From: Bradyrhizobium barranii subsp. apii
Lineage (GTDB): Bacteria > Pseudomonadota > Alphaproteobacteria > Rhizobiales > Xanthobacteraceae
Assembly: GCF_011516635.5 (NCBI RefSeq)
Contig: NZ_CP096255.1
Span: 186,001 to 250,000, forward strand
Direction of reading: 5' to 3'
Length of the DNA: 64,000 nt
The notes beneath the pieces are model-generated. The model searched no databases, was not told the DNA's origin, and saw only the letters and a list, made by a program, of their open reading frames with translations. Shown in pieces: positions 10,619-18,339 of the stretch (positions are counted from its first letter, which is position 1; each line of letters opens with the position of its first letter). The translations under genes were made by a program, and so were the position numbers.

Positions 10619-11149
10619 TCAGTTGACTTGCTCGTCCGAATAGACGCCCCAGAGGCGCTCCTGCTGGATCCAGCCGTCAAAGCCGTTGCCGGTGACGCGA
10701 CACCAGTTTGCAGTGCACTTCTTGACCTGCGTAACGACGCCGGCCTGGAGCTTGGCCGCAACCGCGCTGTCGAGATCGGCGCGGTCGTAGATCGGGGCGA
10801 GGTCGTCCTTGTGCTTCATGGTGACGACCGCAGTGCGGCGGCCCGACAGCAGCGAATGATAGACCCAGCCCTCGGCGCCTTCGGAATCGCGCACCCGGCG
10901 CCAGTTCTCGAACTCGGCGGTGATTTCGACCGGCAGGCCGGCGCGGGTGTAGACCCAGGCGACGTCGTTGTCCTTGGTCGGGCCGGCGCGCACGTTCACA
11001 TGATCCGATTTGAGGCTGACATAACGCGGCACCGGCAGGCCGCTCGCGGTCTGGGAGGTGCTGTCCTTCGCCGAATGCCCGGGGCTGACCGAGGCGCTCA
11101 ACCAGGTGCAAACGAGCGCCATCACCGAACAAAAACGCCCCAACGCCAT
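10619..11149 (-). CDS. Exported SH3-domain protein
   Basis: The 176-residue product has an N-terminal signal peptide (about residues 1-27, ending near GHSA) and two bacterial SH3-like segments. The first has DHVNVRAGPTKDNDVAWVYTRAGLPVEI with EGWVYHSLLSG. The second has the KLQAGVVTQVKKCTANWCRVTGNG and GWIQQERLWGVY pattern. Bacterial SH3 domains usually bind peptidoglycan peptides or act as targeting modules, so the protein is probably periplasmic and cell-wall-associated; no catalytic domain is visible. The ATG at 11149 is preceded by AGGAGA with a 7-base spacer, which decides against the TTG three bases upstream. Confidence 0.85.
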   Translation of the reverse strand: MALGRFCSVMALVCTWLSASVSPGHSAKDSTSQTASGLPVPRYVSLKSDHVNVRAGPTKDNDVAWVYTRAGLPVEITAEFENWRRVRDSEGAEGWVYHSLLSGRRTAVVTMKHKDDLAPIYDRADLDSAVAAKLQAGVVTQVKKCTANWCRVTGNGFDGWIQQERLWGVYSDEQVN

Positions 11150-11461
11150 CAACCCGTCTCCTGTCGAGGGCCCCGCCGCGCCGGGCCCTCACCCTAAATT
11201 TCGAACCTGCCGCGCAAGCCCATCACCCGTGTTCCCGAAGCCTTAACCCGTGGTTCTTGTCTTGGCCCGGCCTTCTGCTAGAGAGGACGGACACTTGAAC
11301 AACCAGTTTGCCCCGATTTTCCGGTCGGAAATGTCGGGAGAGCTTGAAGGAAGCGCCGGGGACGACACGGCAAAGGCAGTGTCGAACAACCGGGTTAATG
11401 AGGCCTCAACGGCCGGCCTTTGGTAACAGAGGCGGCTTGCGGCGCCTCATGAGGGCATGAC
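11150..11461. other. Intergenic region, no gene seen
   Basis: This 312-base gap lies between two divergent genes. It has no convincing open frame. It contains a short dyad (CGACAC...GTGTCG around 11361-11382) and a GC-rich hairpin (GAGGCC / GGCC around 11400-11420) just upstream of the dehydrogenase. Promoters for both genes must lie here, but I could not identify boxes with confidence. Confidence 0.5.
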
Positions 11462-12463
11462 ATGTCGGTGAAGAAAAAGCCCCTCGTGGTGGTGACGCGC
11501 AAGCTGCCGGACTCGATCGAGACCCGGATGCGCGAGCTGTTCGACGCGCGGATCAATCTCGAGGACACACCGATGTCGGCCGAGCAGATCGCTGAGGCCG
11601 CGCGCACCGCCGACGTGCTGGTTCCGACCGTCACCGACCACATCACCGCCGACATCGTCAACCAGCCCGACTGCAAGCTCCGCCTGATCGCCAATTTCGG
11701 CAACGGCGTCGACAACATCGACGTCGAGGCCGCGCATGCCCGCGGCATCACCGTCACCAACACGCCGAAAGTCCTGACCGAAGACACCGCCGACATGACC
11801 ATGGCGCTGATCCTGGCCGTGCCGCGCCGGATGATCGAAGGCGCCTCGATCCTGACTGAAGGAAAGCCCTGGCCCGGCTGGTCGCCGACCTGGATGCTCG
11901 GCCACCGCATCGGCGGCAAGCGTCTCGGCATCATCGGCATGGGCCGCATCGGCCAGGCGGTCGCGCGCCGTGCCCGCGCCTTCGGCCTCCAGATCCACTA
12001 TCACAACCGTCGCCCCGTGGCCCCGAAGATCGCCGAAGAGTTAGGGGCGACCTATTGGGAAAGCCTCGACCAGATGCTGGCGCGGATGGACATCATCTCG
12101 GTGAACTGTCCGCACACGCCGGCGACCTATCATCTGCTGTCGGCGCGGCGGCTGAAGCTGATCCGCAAGGACGCCTACATCGTCAACACCGCGCGCGGCG
12201 AGGTGACCGACGAGGACACACTGATCAAGCTGATCGAGGGCGGCGAGATCGGCGGCGCGGGCCTCGACGTCTACGAGCACGAGCCCGCGGTCAATCCAAA
12301 GCTGGTGCGGCTCGCCAAGGCCGGCAAGGTGGCGCTGCTGCCGCATATGGGCTCGGCCACGATCGAGGGCCGCGTCGAGATGGGCGAGAAGGTGATCATC
12401 AACATCCGCACCTTCCTCGACGCGCACAAGCCGCCGGACCGCGTGCTGCCGAGCATGCTCTGA
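11462..12463 (+). CDS. D-isomer-specific 2-hydroxyacid dehydrogenase (glyoxylate/hydroxypyruvate reductase type)
   Basis: NAD(P)H-dependent reductase of the D-2-hydroxyacid dehydrogenase family, 333 residues. The Rossmann nucleotide site GMGRIG is at residues 159-164. The catalytic triad is Arg245 (NTARGE), Glu274 (YEHEP) and His295 (LPHMGSAT). The residues RR after the second strand (HYHNRRP) suggest a preference for NADPH. NGVDNIDVEAA and the overall length fit GyaR/GhrB-like glyoxylate reductases, but D-glycerate or other 2-hydroxyacids cannot be excluded. The gene stands alone, convergent with a LysR regulator gene four bases downstream. Confidence 0.88.
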   Translation: MSVKKKPLVVVTRKLPDSIETRMRELFDARINLEDTPMSAEQIAEAARTADVLVPTVTDHITADIVNQPDCKLRLIANFGNGVDNIDVEAAHARGITVTNTPKVLTEDTADMTMALILAVPRRMIEGASILTEGKPWPGWSPTWMLGHRIGGKRLGIIGMGRIGQAVARRARAFGLQIHYHNRRPVAPKIAEELGATYWESLDQMLARMDIISVNCPHTPATYHLLSARRLKLIRKDAYIVNTARGEVTDEDTLIKLIEGGEIGGAGLDVYEHEPAVNPKLVRLAKAGKVALLPHMGSATIEGRVEMGEKVIINIRTFLDAHKPPDRVLPSML

Positions 12464-12466
12464 GGT

Positions 12467-13378
12467 TTATTTGCCGCGCGTTTCGCGCTTGCGCCAATCC
12501 GCGGCGAAATCGATGAAAGCGCGTAGCGCGGGCGGCGTCTGGCGCCGGCTCGGATAGTAGAGGAACGGGCCTGGAAACGGCTCGCACCAATCTTCCATCA
12601 AGCTGACCAGCGCGCCGGACGTCACGGCGTCATGGACGTAGCCATCGAGCGTCGCCCAGATACCGGCGCCGTCGAGCGCAGCGCGCATGGCAAGGCCCAT
12701 GTTGGTCGAGATCAGCTTTGCGGGCGGATCGACCTTCACGATCTGGCCAGCCTTCTCGAACTCCAGATCATGCATGACGCCGCTCGAGTAGCGGGCGCGG
12801 ATGCAGTCATGGTCGAGCAGATCCTTCGGATGCTTCGGCGTGCCGCGGCGCGCGATGTAATCGGGCGATGCGACGACGACGTAGCTCTGCGGACCGCTCA
12901 GCGGGATCGCCACCATGTCCTGCGCGAGGTGCTCGCCATAACGCACGCCGGCATCGTAGCCCGCGCTGACGATGTCGACGAAGCCGCTTTCGGAAACGAT
13001 GTCGAGGTCGACCTGCGGATAGGTCGCAAGGAACGGCCCGACCATCGGCGCCAGCACGAGGTCCACCGCCGGCGGCGGCGCGTTGATGCGCAGGCGGCCC
13101 GAGGCCACCTCGCGCAGGCCGCGAACCTGGTCCAGGGCATCGCCGACGTCGCGTAGCGCCGGAGCGATGCGGGACAACAGCAGCTCGCCCGCCTCGGTCA
13201 GCGCGACGCTGCGGGTGGTGCGGTTCATCAGGCGGACGCCAAGGCGCTCCTCCAGATCCCGCAGCCGCTGGCTAAGGCTCGACACCGACACGCGAATTTC
13301 GACCGCCGCACGCCGGAAATTGCGGGTGCGGGCAACCGCCACGAAGACGTCGAGATCACGCAGATCGGGCTCAGCCAT
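12467..13378 (-). CDS. LysR-family transcriptional regulator
   Basis: 303-residue LysR-type regulator. The winged helix-turn-helix spans residues 1-65 (DLDVFVAVARTRNFRRAA, SVSSLSQRLRDLEERLGVRLMNRTTRSVALTEAG), followed by a CrgA/YafC-like effector domain. It is divergent from an aldo-keto reductase gene, its likely target. A perfect inverted repeat overlaps its own start codon, which suggests autorepression. The inducer is unknown. Confidence 0.9.
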   Translation of the reverse strand: MAEPDLRDLDVFVAVARTRNFRRAAVEIRVSVSSLSQRLRDLEERLGVRLMNRTTRSVALTEAGELLLSRIAPALRDVGDALDQVRGLREVASGRLRINAPPPAVDLVLAPMVGPFLATYPQVDLDIVSESGFVDIVSAGYDAGVRYGEHLAQDMVAIPLSGPQSYVVVASPDYIARRGTPKHPKDLLDHDCIRARYSSGVMHDLEFEKAGQIVKVDPPAKLISTNMGLAMRAALDGAGIWATLDGYVHDAVTSGALVSLMEDWCEPFPGPFLYYPSRRQTPPALRAFIDFAADWRKRETRGK

Positions 13379-13397
13379 TGTTCTCTAATGTGAACAA
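13378..13397. promoter_or_regulatory. Inverted repeat TTGTTC-N8-GAACAA, candidate LysR operator
   Basis: Perfect 6-bp arms (13378-13383 and 13392-13397) separated by 8 bases. The left arm begins at the first base of the regulator's start codon. A second perfect dyad, CTGGA-TTG-TCCAG, follows at 13404-13416. Both lie in the regulator/aldo-keto reductase divergent region. Confidence 0.55.
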
Positions 13398-13497
13398 GCC
13401 ATTCTGGATTGTCCAGCTTATCGGCTTAATCGGTCAGGCGCATATCTGGCCTCGTCACGCGGCGCAATCAGCCCGCGGCCTTTTGAAGAGAGCCATC

Positions 13498-14505
13498 ATG
13501 GAACAGCGCAAACTCGGTTCAACCGGCCCGACCGTCTCCGCCCTTGGTCTCGGCTGCATGGGCATGTCGGAGGTCTATGGCCCCGCCGACCGCGGCGAGA
13601 GCATCGCCACGGTCCATGCGGCGCTCGATGCCGGCATCACGCTGCTGGACACCGGTGATTTCTACGCCATGGGCCACAATGAAATGCTGGTGCGCGAGGC
13701 CCTGAAGGATGTGTCGCGCGAAAAAGTGCAGATCAGCGTGAAGTTCGGCGCACTGCGCGGGCCCGCCGGCGAATTCGCCGGGATGGACACAAGGCCGGCC
13801 GCAACGAAAAACTTCCTGGCCTATTCGCTGCAACGTCTCGGCACCGACTACATCGACGTCTATCGCCCGGCGCGTCTCGATCCCAACATCCCGATCGAAG
13901 AGACCATCGGCGGTCTCGCCGATCTCGTGAAGGCCGGCTACATCAGGCATATCGGCCTGTCCGAGGCGGGCTCCGACACCATCCGCCGCGCGCACGCCGT
14001 GCATCCGATCGCCGATCTCCAGATCGAATATTCGCTGATCGAGCGCGGCATCGAACGCGGCATCCTCAAGACCTGCCGCGAACTCGGCATCGGCATCACG
14101 GCTTACGGCGTGCTGGCGCGCGGCCTGATCAGCGGCCATTGGTCGAAGGACTCCGGCAAGACCGGCAGGGATTACCGGCTGATGACGCCGCGCTTCCAGG
14201 GCGCAAATCTCGACGCCAATCTCGCGCTGGTGGAATCTCTGCGGGCGATCGCCACGGAGATCGGTGCGACGCCGGCACAGGTCGCAATCGCCTGGGTGGC
14301 GGCTCAAGGCAAGGAGATCGTGCCGCTGGTCGGCGCCCGCACCCGCAATCGCCTGACCGAAGCGCTCGGCGCGACCAAGGTAACGCTGACGCCGGCGCAT
14401 CTCGCGGCGCTTGCAAAAGCATTTCCGCCCGACGTCGCTTCCGGCACGCGCTACGCGGCCGAGCAGATGGCGCATCTCGACAGCGAGAAGCCGGCCACGC
14501 GGTAG
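13498..14505 (+). CDS. Aldo/keto reductase
   Basis: 335-residue TIM-barrel oxidoreductase, NADPH-dependent by family. The start is taken at ATG 13498 (MEQRKLGSTGPTVSALGLGCMGMSEVYG), which matches the family N-terminus; the 40 residues read further upstream do not belong and cover the operator region. The catalytic residues Asp51, Tyr56 and Lys82 are visible. The fourth member of the tetrad, usually His in an HRxD context, is Ala125 (PARLDP). The LysR gene opposite is the likely regulator. The substrate is unknown. Confidence 0.88.
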   Translation: MEQRKLGSTGPTVSALGLGCMGMSEVYGPADRGESIATVHAALDAGITLLDTGDFYAMGHNEMLVREALKDVSREKVQISVKFGALRGPAGEFAGMDTRPAATKNFLAYSLQRLGTDYIDVYRPARLDPNIPIEETIGGLADLVKAGYIRHIGLSEAGSDTIRRAHAVHPIADLQIEYSLIERGIERGILKTCRELGIGITAYGVLARGLISGHWSKDSGKTGRDYRLMTPRFQGANLDANLALVESLRAIATEIGATPAQVAIAWVAAQGKEIVPLVGARTRNRLTEALGATKVTLTPAHLAALAKAFPPDVASGTRYAAEQMAHLDSEKPATR

Positions 14506-14514
14506 CGGCAGCGA

Positions 14515-15318
14515 TCAGGTGCGATGGGCGCTGAGGTCAGTGATGACAGGCCCATCGCCGTTGAGCGGATTGGCCGGATCGCGCGCGTAGCGCAGCGTCT
14601 CGAAGCGCATCGCGCGCGCGTCGATCATCAGGAGGCGGCCGACGAGGCCGTCGCCGAAGCCGACGATCTCGCGGATCGCCTCCAGCGCCATCATCGAGCC
14701 CATCACGCCAGCAAGCGCGCCCATGACGCCGGCCTCGGCGCAGGCAGGCACCGTGCCGGGCGGCGGCGCTTCCGGAAACAGGCAGCGATAGGTCGGATTG
14801 AACACGCCCTGCTCGTTCTTCTCATGCGCGCGGATGGTGGTGAGCGAGCCGTCGAAGGTACCGAGCGCCGCCGTGATCAGCGGCCGCTTCGCGAAGAAGC
14901 AGGCGTCCGAGACCAGATAACGCGTCGAGAAATTGTCGGAGCCGTCGAGCACGAGATCGTAGTCTCCGATCATGCTCAGCGCATTGTCGGCATTGAGCCA
15001 GGTGGCATGGCCGACGAAGCGGACATGCGGATTGAGCGCGGAGATCCGCTCGGCCGCGCTCTCGACCTTGTGCCGGCCGATATCGGGCGTCGTATGGATC
15101 ACCTGGCGCTGGAGGTTCGACAGCGAGACCACGTCATCATCGACCACGCCGAGCGTGCCGACGCCGGCGGCCGCCAGATACATCAGCGCGGGCGCGCCGA
15201 GCCCGCCGGCGCCGATCACCAGCACGGAGGCCCGCTTCAGCGCAGCCTGGCCGGGCCCGCCGACGTCGCGCAGCATGATATGCCGGGCATAGCGTTCAAG
15301 TTCGTCCGGGCTCAGCAT
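14515..15318 (-). CDS. moeB: MoeB/ThiF-family adenylyltransferase, zinc site degenerate
   Basis: E1-like enzyme that adenylates the C-terminal Gly of a small sulfur carrier (MoaD or ThiS). The 267 residues contain the nucleotide loop GAGGLG (37-41), the Arg finger region LSNLQRQ (66-72) and the catalytic DGSDNF (125-130). Of the four cysteines that bind zinc in E. coli MoeB, only Cys179 (TYRC) remains: the partner is Thr176, and the C-terminal CPxC is NPLN (250-253). ATG 15318 is preferred over 15339 because AAGGA precedes it. The gene is isolated, so the partner carrier (molybdopterin or thiamine) cannot be told. Confidence 0.85.
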   Translation of the reverse strand: MLSPDELERYARHIMLRDVGGPGQAALKRASVLVIGAGGLGAPALMYLAAAGVGTLGVVDDDVVSLSNLQRQVIHTTPDIGRHKVESAAERISALNPHVRFVGHATWLNADNALSMIGDYDLVLDGSDNFSTRYLVSDACFFAKRPLITAALGTFDGSLTTIRAHEKNEQGVFNPTYRCLFPEAPPPGTVPACAEAGVMGALAGVMGSMMALEAIREIVGFGDGLVGRLLMIDARAMRFETLRYARDPANPLNGDGPVITDLSAHRT

Positions 15319-15340
15319 CGTCGTCCTTCGTTCTCTCAAA

Positions 15341-15448
15341 CCCTCATGGTGAGGAGCGCGGAACGCGCGTCTCGAACCATGAAGGCCCCGATCTCGCCTG
15401 TGGCCATCCTTCGAGACGCGGCCTTCGGCCGCTCCTCAGGATGAGGGC
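15341..15448. repeat. Palindromic repeat (CCTCATGGTGAGGAGCGC type)
   Basis: The outer arms CCCTCATGGTGAGGAGCG and CGCTCCTCAGGATGAGGG are inverted. Inner arms GCGTCTCGAACCATGAAGG and CCATCCTTCGAGACGC also pair. It lies between the divergent moeB and protease-like genes and is a recognisable Bradyrhizobium-type intergenic repeat. Confidence 0.8.
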
Positions 15449-15551
15449 CTGAGTTCGTGGCCTCTACGCCACCTGAACCACCCCAACATTGTTCGCGACC
15501 AACGAGATGTGCTTCAATGGTAGCACGTTCAATGGGCTGGCTGGATTTGTC

Positions 15552-16910
15552 ATGAGATCGATGCTTGCGGCAACACTGATGTTCGCGGCTGCCACAGGCG
15601 CGAGCGCCCAGATGACGACGCCAGAGATCCCCGGCACCAAGCCGAAGCCGGTCCAGACCGTGCCGATCCGGCCTCCCGCACTGCAGACGCCGTCGGCGAC
15701 GGCCGATGCGATGGCGCAGGCGGAACGGCTGTCGCTCCAGTCCGACCTCGCCTGGGTCGGCCAGTATAACGGTGCCATCACCGGCGACGTCAGCGCGCGC
15801 ATGGTCGAGGCGATCAAGGAATATCAGAAGGCCAAGGGCGGCAAGCCGACCGGCGTACTCAATCCGCAGGAGCGCGCCGCGCTGGCCGAGACCGCACGGC
15901 GGAAGCAGGAGAGCGTCGGCTGGAAGATCGTGATGGAGCCGACCAGCGGCGCCCGGCTCGGCATCCCCGGCAAATTGGTGCCGCAGCAGGTGACCGATGC
16001 CAACGGCTCGAAATGGACTTCGCCGACCGGCACGGTGCAGGTGCTGCTGAGCCGCCGCAAGGAAGCCAACCCGACCACGGCGAAACTCGCCGAGTTGGAG
16101 AAGGAGCCGTCGGGGCGCAAGGTCGACTACGCCGTGGTGAAGCCCGACTTCTTCGTGCTGTCGGGATTGCAGGGCCTCAAGAAATTCTACGTGCGAGGCA
16201 CATTTAAGGGCGACGAAGTCCGCACCATGACGATCCTCTACGACCAGGCGACCGAGAATACCGTCGAGCCGGTCGTGATTGCAATGTCGAGCGCGTTCAA
16301 CGCGTTTCCGACAGGACCGCAGGCCGGGCCGCCGCCGCGCAAGACCGTCGAATACGGCACCGGCATCGTCGTCAGCGACGACGGTGCGATTGTCACCGAC
16401 CGCCTCGTCACCGATAGCTGTCTCGCGATCACGATTGCCGGTTATGGCAGCGCCGACCGTCTCGCCGAGGACAAGGAGCACGATCTCGCGCTCCTGCACA
16501 TCTACGGCGCGCGCGGCCTGAAACCGCTCAGCCTCACCGGCGGTACAGCGAAGACGAGCGTCGATGTCATCGGTATTGCCGATCCGCAGAGCCAGGGCGG
16601 AGCTGCGGGCGTATCGAGCCTCAAGGGCGCGCTGGCGCCGGTCGCGAGCAGCGACTCTGCGCTGTCGCCTCCACCGGCGGTCGGCTTCTCCGGCAGCCCG
16701 GCGATCGACGGCGACGGCAAGTTCGCCGGCGTCGCGCTGTTGAAGCCGGCGATGGTCGCGGGGCCCGCGACATCGGTGCCGGCGTCGCAGGCGGTGATGG
16801 TGTCTGCAGAAGCGGTGCGTAATTTCCTGAAGGCGAACGATGTCACGGCGAACGGCACGTCGACGGATGCGAAGGCGGCCATCGTCCGCGTGATCTGCGT
16901 GCGGAAGTAG
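15552..16910 (+). CDS. Exported protein with peptidoglycan-binding-like domain and degenerate trypsin-like domain
   Basis: 452 residues from ATG 15552 (MRSMLAATLMFAAATGASAQ), with a signal peptide of about 20 residues. The region at about 55-115 resembles a peptidoglycan-binding domain (QSDLAWVGQYNGAITGDVSARMVEAI, GKPTGVLNPQERAAL). The C-terminal part from about residue 265 resembles a trypsin/HtrA fold: GTGIVVSDDGAIVTD, KEHDLALLHI with the expected Asp, and GFSGSPAID with the expected Ser. The segment that should hold the catalytic His reads IVTDRLVTDSC, without His. It is therefore probably a pseudo-protease of the periplasm that binds rather than cuts. No operon partner is evident. Confidence 0.7.
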   Translation: MRSMLAATLMFAAATGASAQMTTPEIPGTKPKPVQTVPIRPPALQTPSATADAMAQAERLSLQSDLAWVGQYNGAITGDVSARMVEAIKEYQKAKGGKPTGVLNPQERAALAETARRKQESVGWKIVMEPTSGARLGIPGKLVPQQVTDANGSKWTSPTGTVQVLLSRRKEANPTTAKLAELEKEPSGRKVDYAVVKPDFFVLSGLQGLKKFYVRGTFKGDEVRTMTILYDQATENTVEPVVIAMSSAFNAFPTGPQAGPPPRKTVEYGTGIVVSDDGAIVTDRLVTDSCLAITIAGYGSADRLAEDKEHDLALLHIYGARGLKPLSLTGGTAKTSVDVIGIADPQSQGGAAGVSSLKGALAPVASSDSALSPPPAVGFSGSPAIDGDGKFAGVALLKPAMVAGPATSVPASQAVMVSAEAVRNFLKANDVTANGTSTDAKAAIVRVICVRK

Positions 16911-16928
16911 GCGAGAGAGAATAACACT

Positions 16929-16978
16929 TCTCTCGTGTCCCGGACGCGGTGCGGAACGCAATGCCTCTCCGTTGAGCC
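16929..16978. repeat. Half-copy of a palindromic repeat
   Basis: CTCTCGTGTCCCGGACGCGG followed by TGCGGAACGCAATGCCTCTCCG matches the left arm of the repeat at 32083-32225. The right arm is absent, so this is a truncated copy. Confidence 0.55.
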
Positions 16979-16997
16979 ACGCAGCTCCTGCACGGTC

Positions 16998-18095
16998 TCA
17001 CGTGCTCTTTGGCGAAGGTCCCAGATTTTCGAGGGGCGCGGTCAGCCTGCATGTAAGCCCGGCTGCGTCATACGAAACGTCAACGGAACCGCTGAAATCG
17101 TCCTTCAGCACCCGGGAAATCAGCCTGGAGCCAAAGCCTGTGCCGACGGGTTTCGATACGGACGGACCGCCAATCTCCTGCCAGACAAAGACAAATTTTG
17201 ACTCACCATCCTGAGCCTCGGTTGACCATGTAATCGATACGCAGCCTCCCGCTACGGTCAGCGCGCCGTACTTCGAAGCGTTGGTCGCGAGCTCGTGGAG
17301 CGCCAATGACAGAGCCAGCGCTTGTCGAGATTTCACGACGAGTGGAGGACCCGAGACGATGAAGCGGCCTTCGCCTGTCCGATAAGGTGCAAGAGCAGTG
17401 CCGATCACATCGTGGAGTGGCGCGGCCGCCCAATTTGATGCGGTCAGCAGATCCTGCGCTCGTCCAAACGCGCCGAGCCGTGCCTGGTACTTTTCGAGAT
17501 CGGCTTTGCTCGTCGGGTCGCGAAATGTCTGGGCAGCTACCGCGCTCAACACTGCGAGCGTGTTCTTGACGCGGTGCTTCAGCTCCTCATTGATGAGGTT
17601 CAGCGCTTCCCTTGCCATATGCTCGGACGTGACATCCCTGCAGACGACAAGCACGCCGCCCACCTTGCCTTCAAGATCAATTGGACCAAAGCTGTACGTC
17701 CACCAAACGTCCTCGCGGCGCCCGTGACGAGTCACCGGCACCAGCTGGTCCTCATTCCAGGTCGCCCCCTTGCCCGACATGACGTACTCGATCTGGGGAC
17801 CAATGATGTCCCAGATCTCGGCCCAACACTCACGGCCGCGCGCGCCCAAAGCGCTTGGGTGCCTTTCCGGCCCCATCGTCTCCCGGTATGCATCGTTGTA
17901 GAACTGGATGAGTTCTGGTCCCCACCAAATGAACATCGGGTGCCGCGAGGTCAGAACGAGCCGCACTGTAACTCGAAGACTTTGGGGCCAAGTGTCCGGA
18001 GAGCCCACGGATGTGCTTGACCAGTCAAACGCTCGCGTCAAAGCGCCCATCTCGCCGCCGCCGGCCAGGAAGTCGCCGCTTATATCGCCGCCCAT
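16998..18095 (-). CDS. HWE-family sensor histidine kinase with PAS domain
   Basis: 365-residue soluble sensor kinase. A PAS domain occupies about residues 20-165 (AFDWSSTSVGSPDTWPQSLR, FIWWGPELIQFYNDAY, then a PAC-like GGVLVVCRDVT). The phospho-accepting His is in EELKHRVKNTL. The ATPase domain shows the HWE signature: His in the N-box (LHELATNASKYGAL) and Trp-x-Glu in FVWQE. The phototropin-like PAS context suggests a light, redox or energy signal, but the chromophore cysteine is not apparent. No response regulator lies beside it. ATG 18095 is chosen over 18176 because MGGDISGDFLAGGGEMGAL begins family-like sequence. Confidence 0.87.
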   Translation of the reverse strand: MGGDISGDFLAGGGEMGALTRAFDWSSTSVGSPDTWPQSLRVTVRLVLTSRHPMFIWWGPELIQFYNDAYRETMGPERHPSALGARGRECWAEIWDIIGPQIEYVMSGKGATWNEDQLVPVTRHGRREDVWWTYSFGPIDLEGKVGGVLVVCRDVTSEHMAREALNLINEELKHRVKNTLAVLSAVAAQTFRDPTSKADLEKYQARLGAFGRAQDLLTASNWAAAPLHDVIGTALAPYRTGEGRFIVSGPPLVVKSRQALALSLALHELATNASKYGALTVAGGCVSITWSTEAQDGESKFVFVWQEIGGPSVSKPVGTGFGSRLISRVLKDDFSGSVDVSYDAAGLTCRLTAPLENLGPSPKST

Positions 18096-18339
18096 ACGCA
18101 CAGCCTTACTCAGACGCTGATCGACGAGCCTGCCGCCAGTGTTCCGCACCCTACATTGCCGAACTTGTGCCGTCATCTGCGCGGATCGGGCCGCATGGGC
18201 GACATCTGCCTCGCACCGAAAAATACCGCGGAGGTTCGAAAACCGCGAACCGCTGGACTTGCGGTCGCGACACCTGCCGGCGATTGGACGACGTCAGTTG
18301 CACAAGAGGTACGAGCGCACCGTCCTTGTGAATACGCGG

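Noticed and set aside
13378..13497. Upstream extension of the aldo-keto reductase
   Set aside because: Its residues have no family match and lie on the regulator's operator; MEQRKLGSTG at 13498 is the family start.
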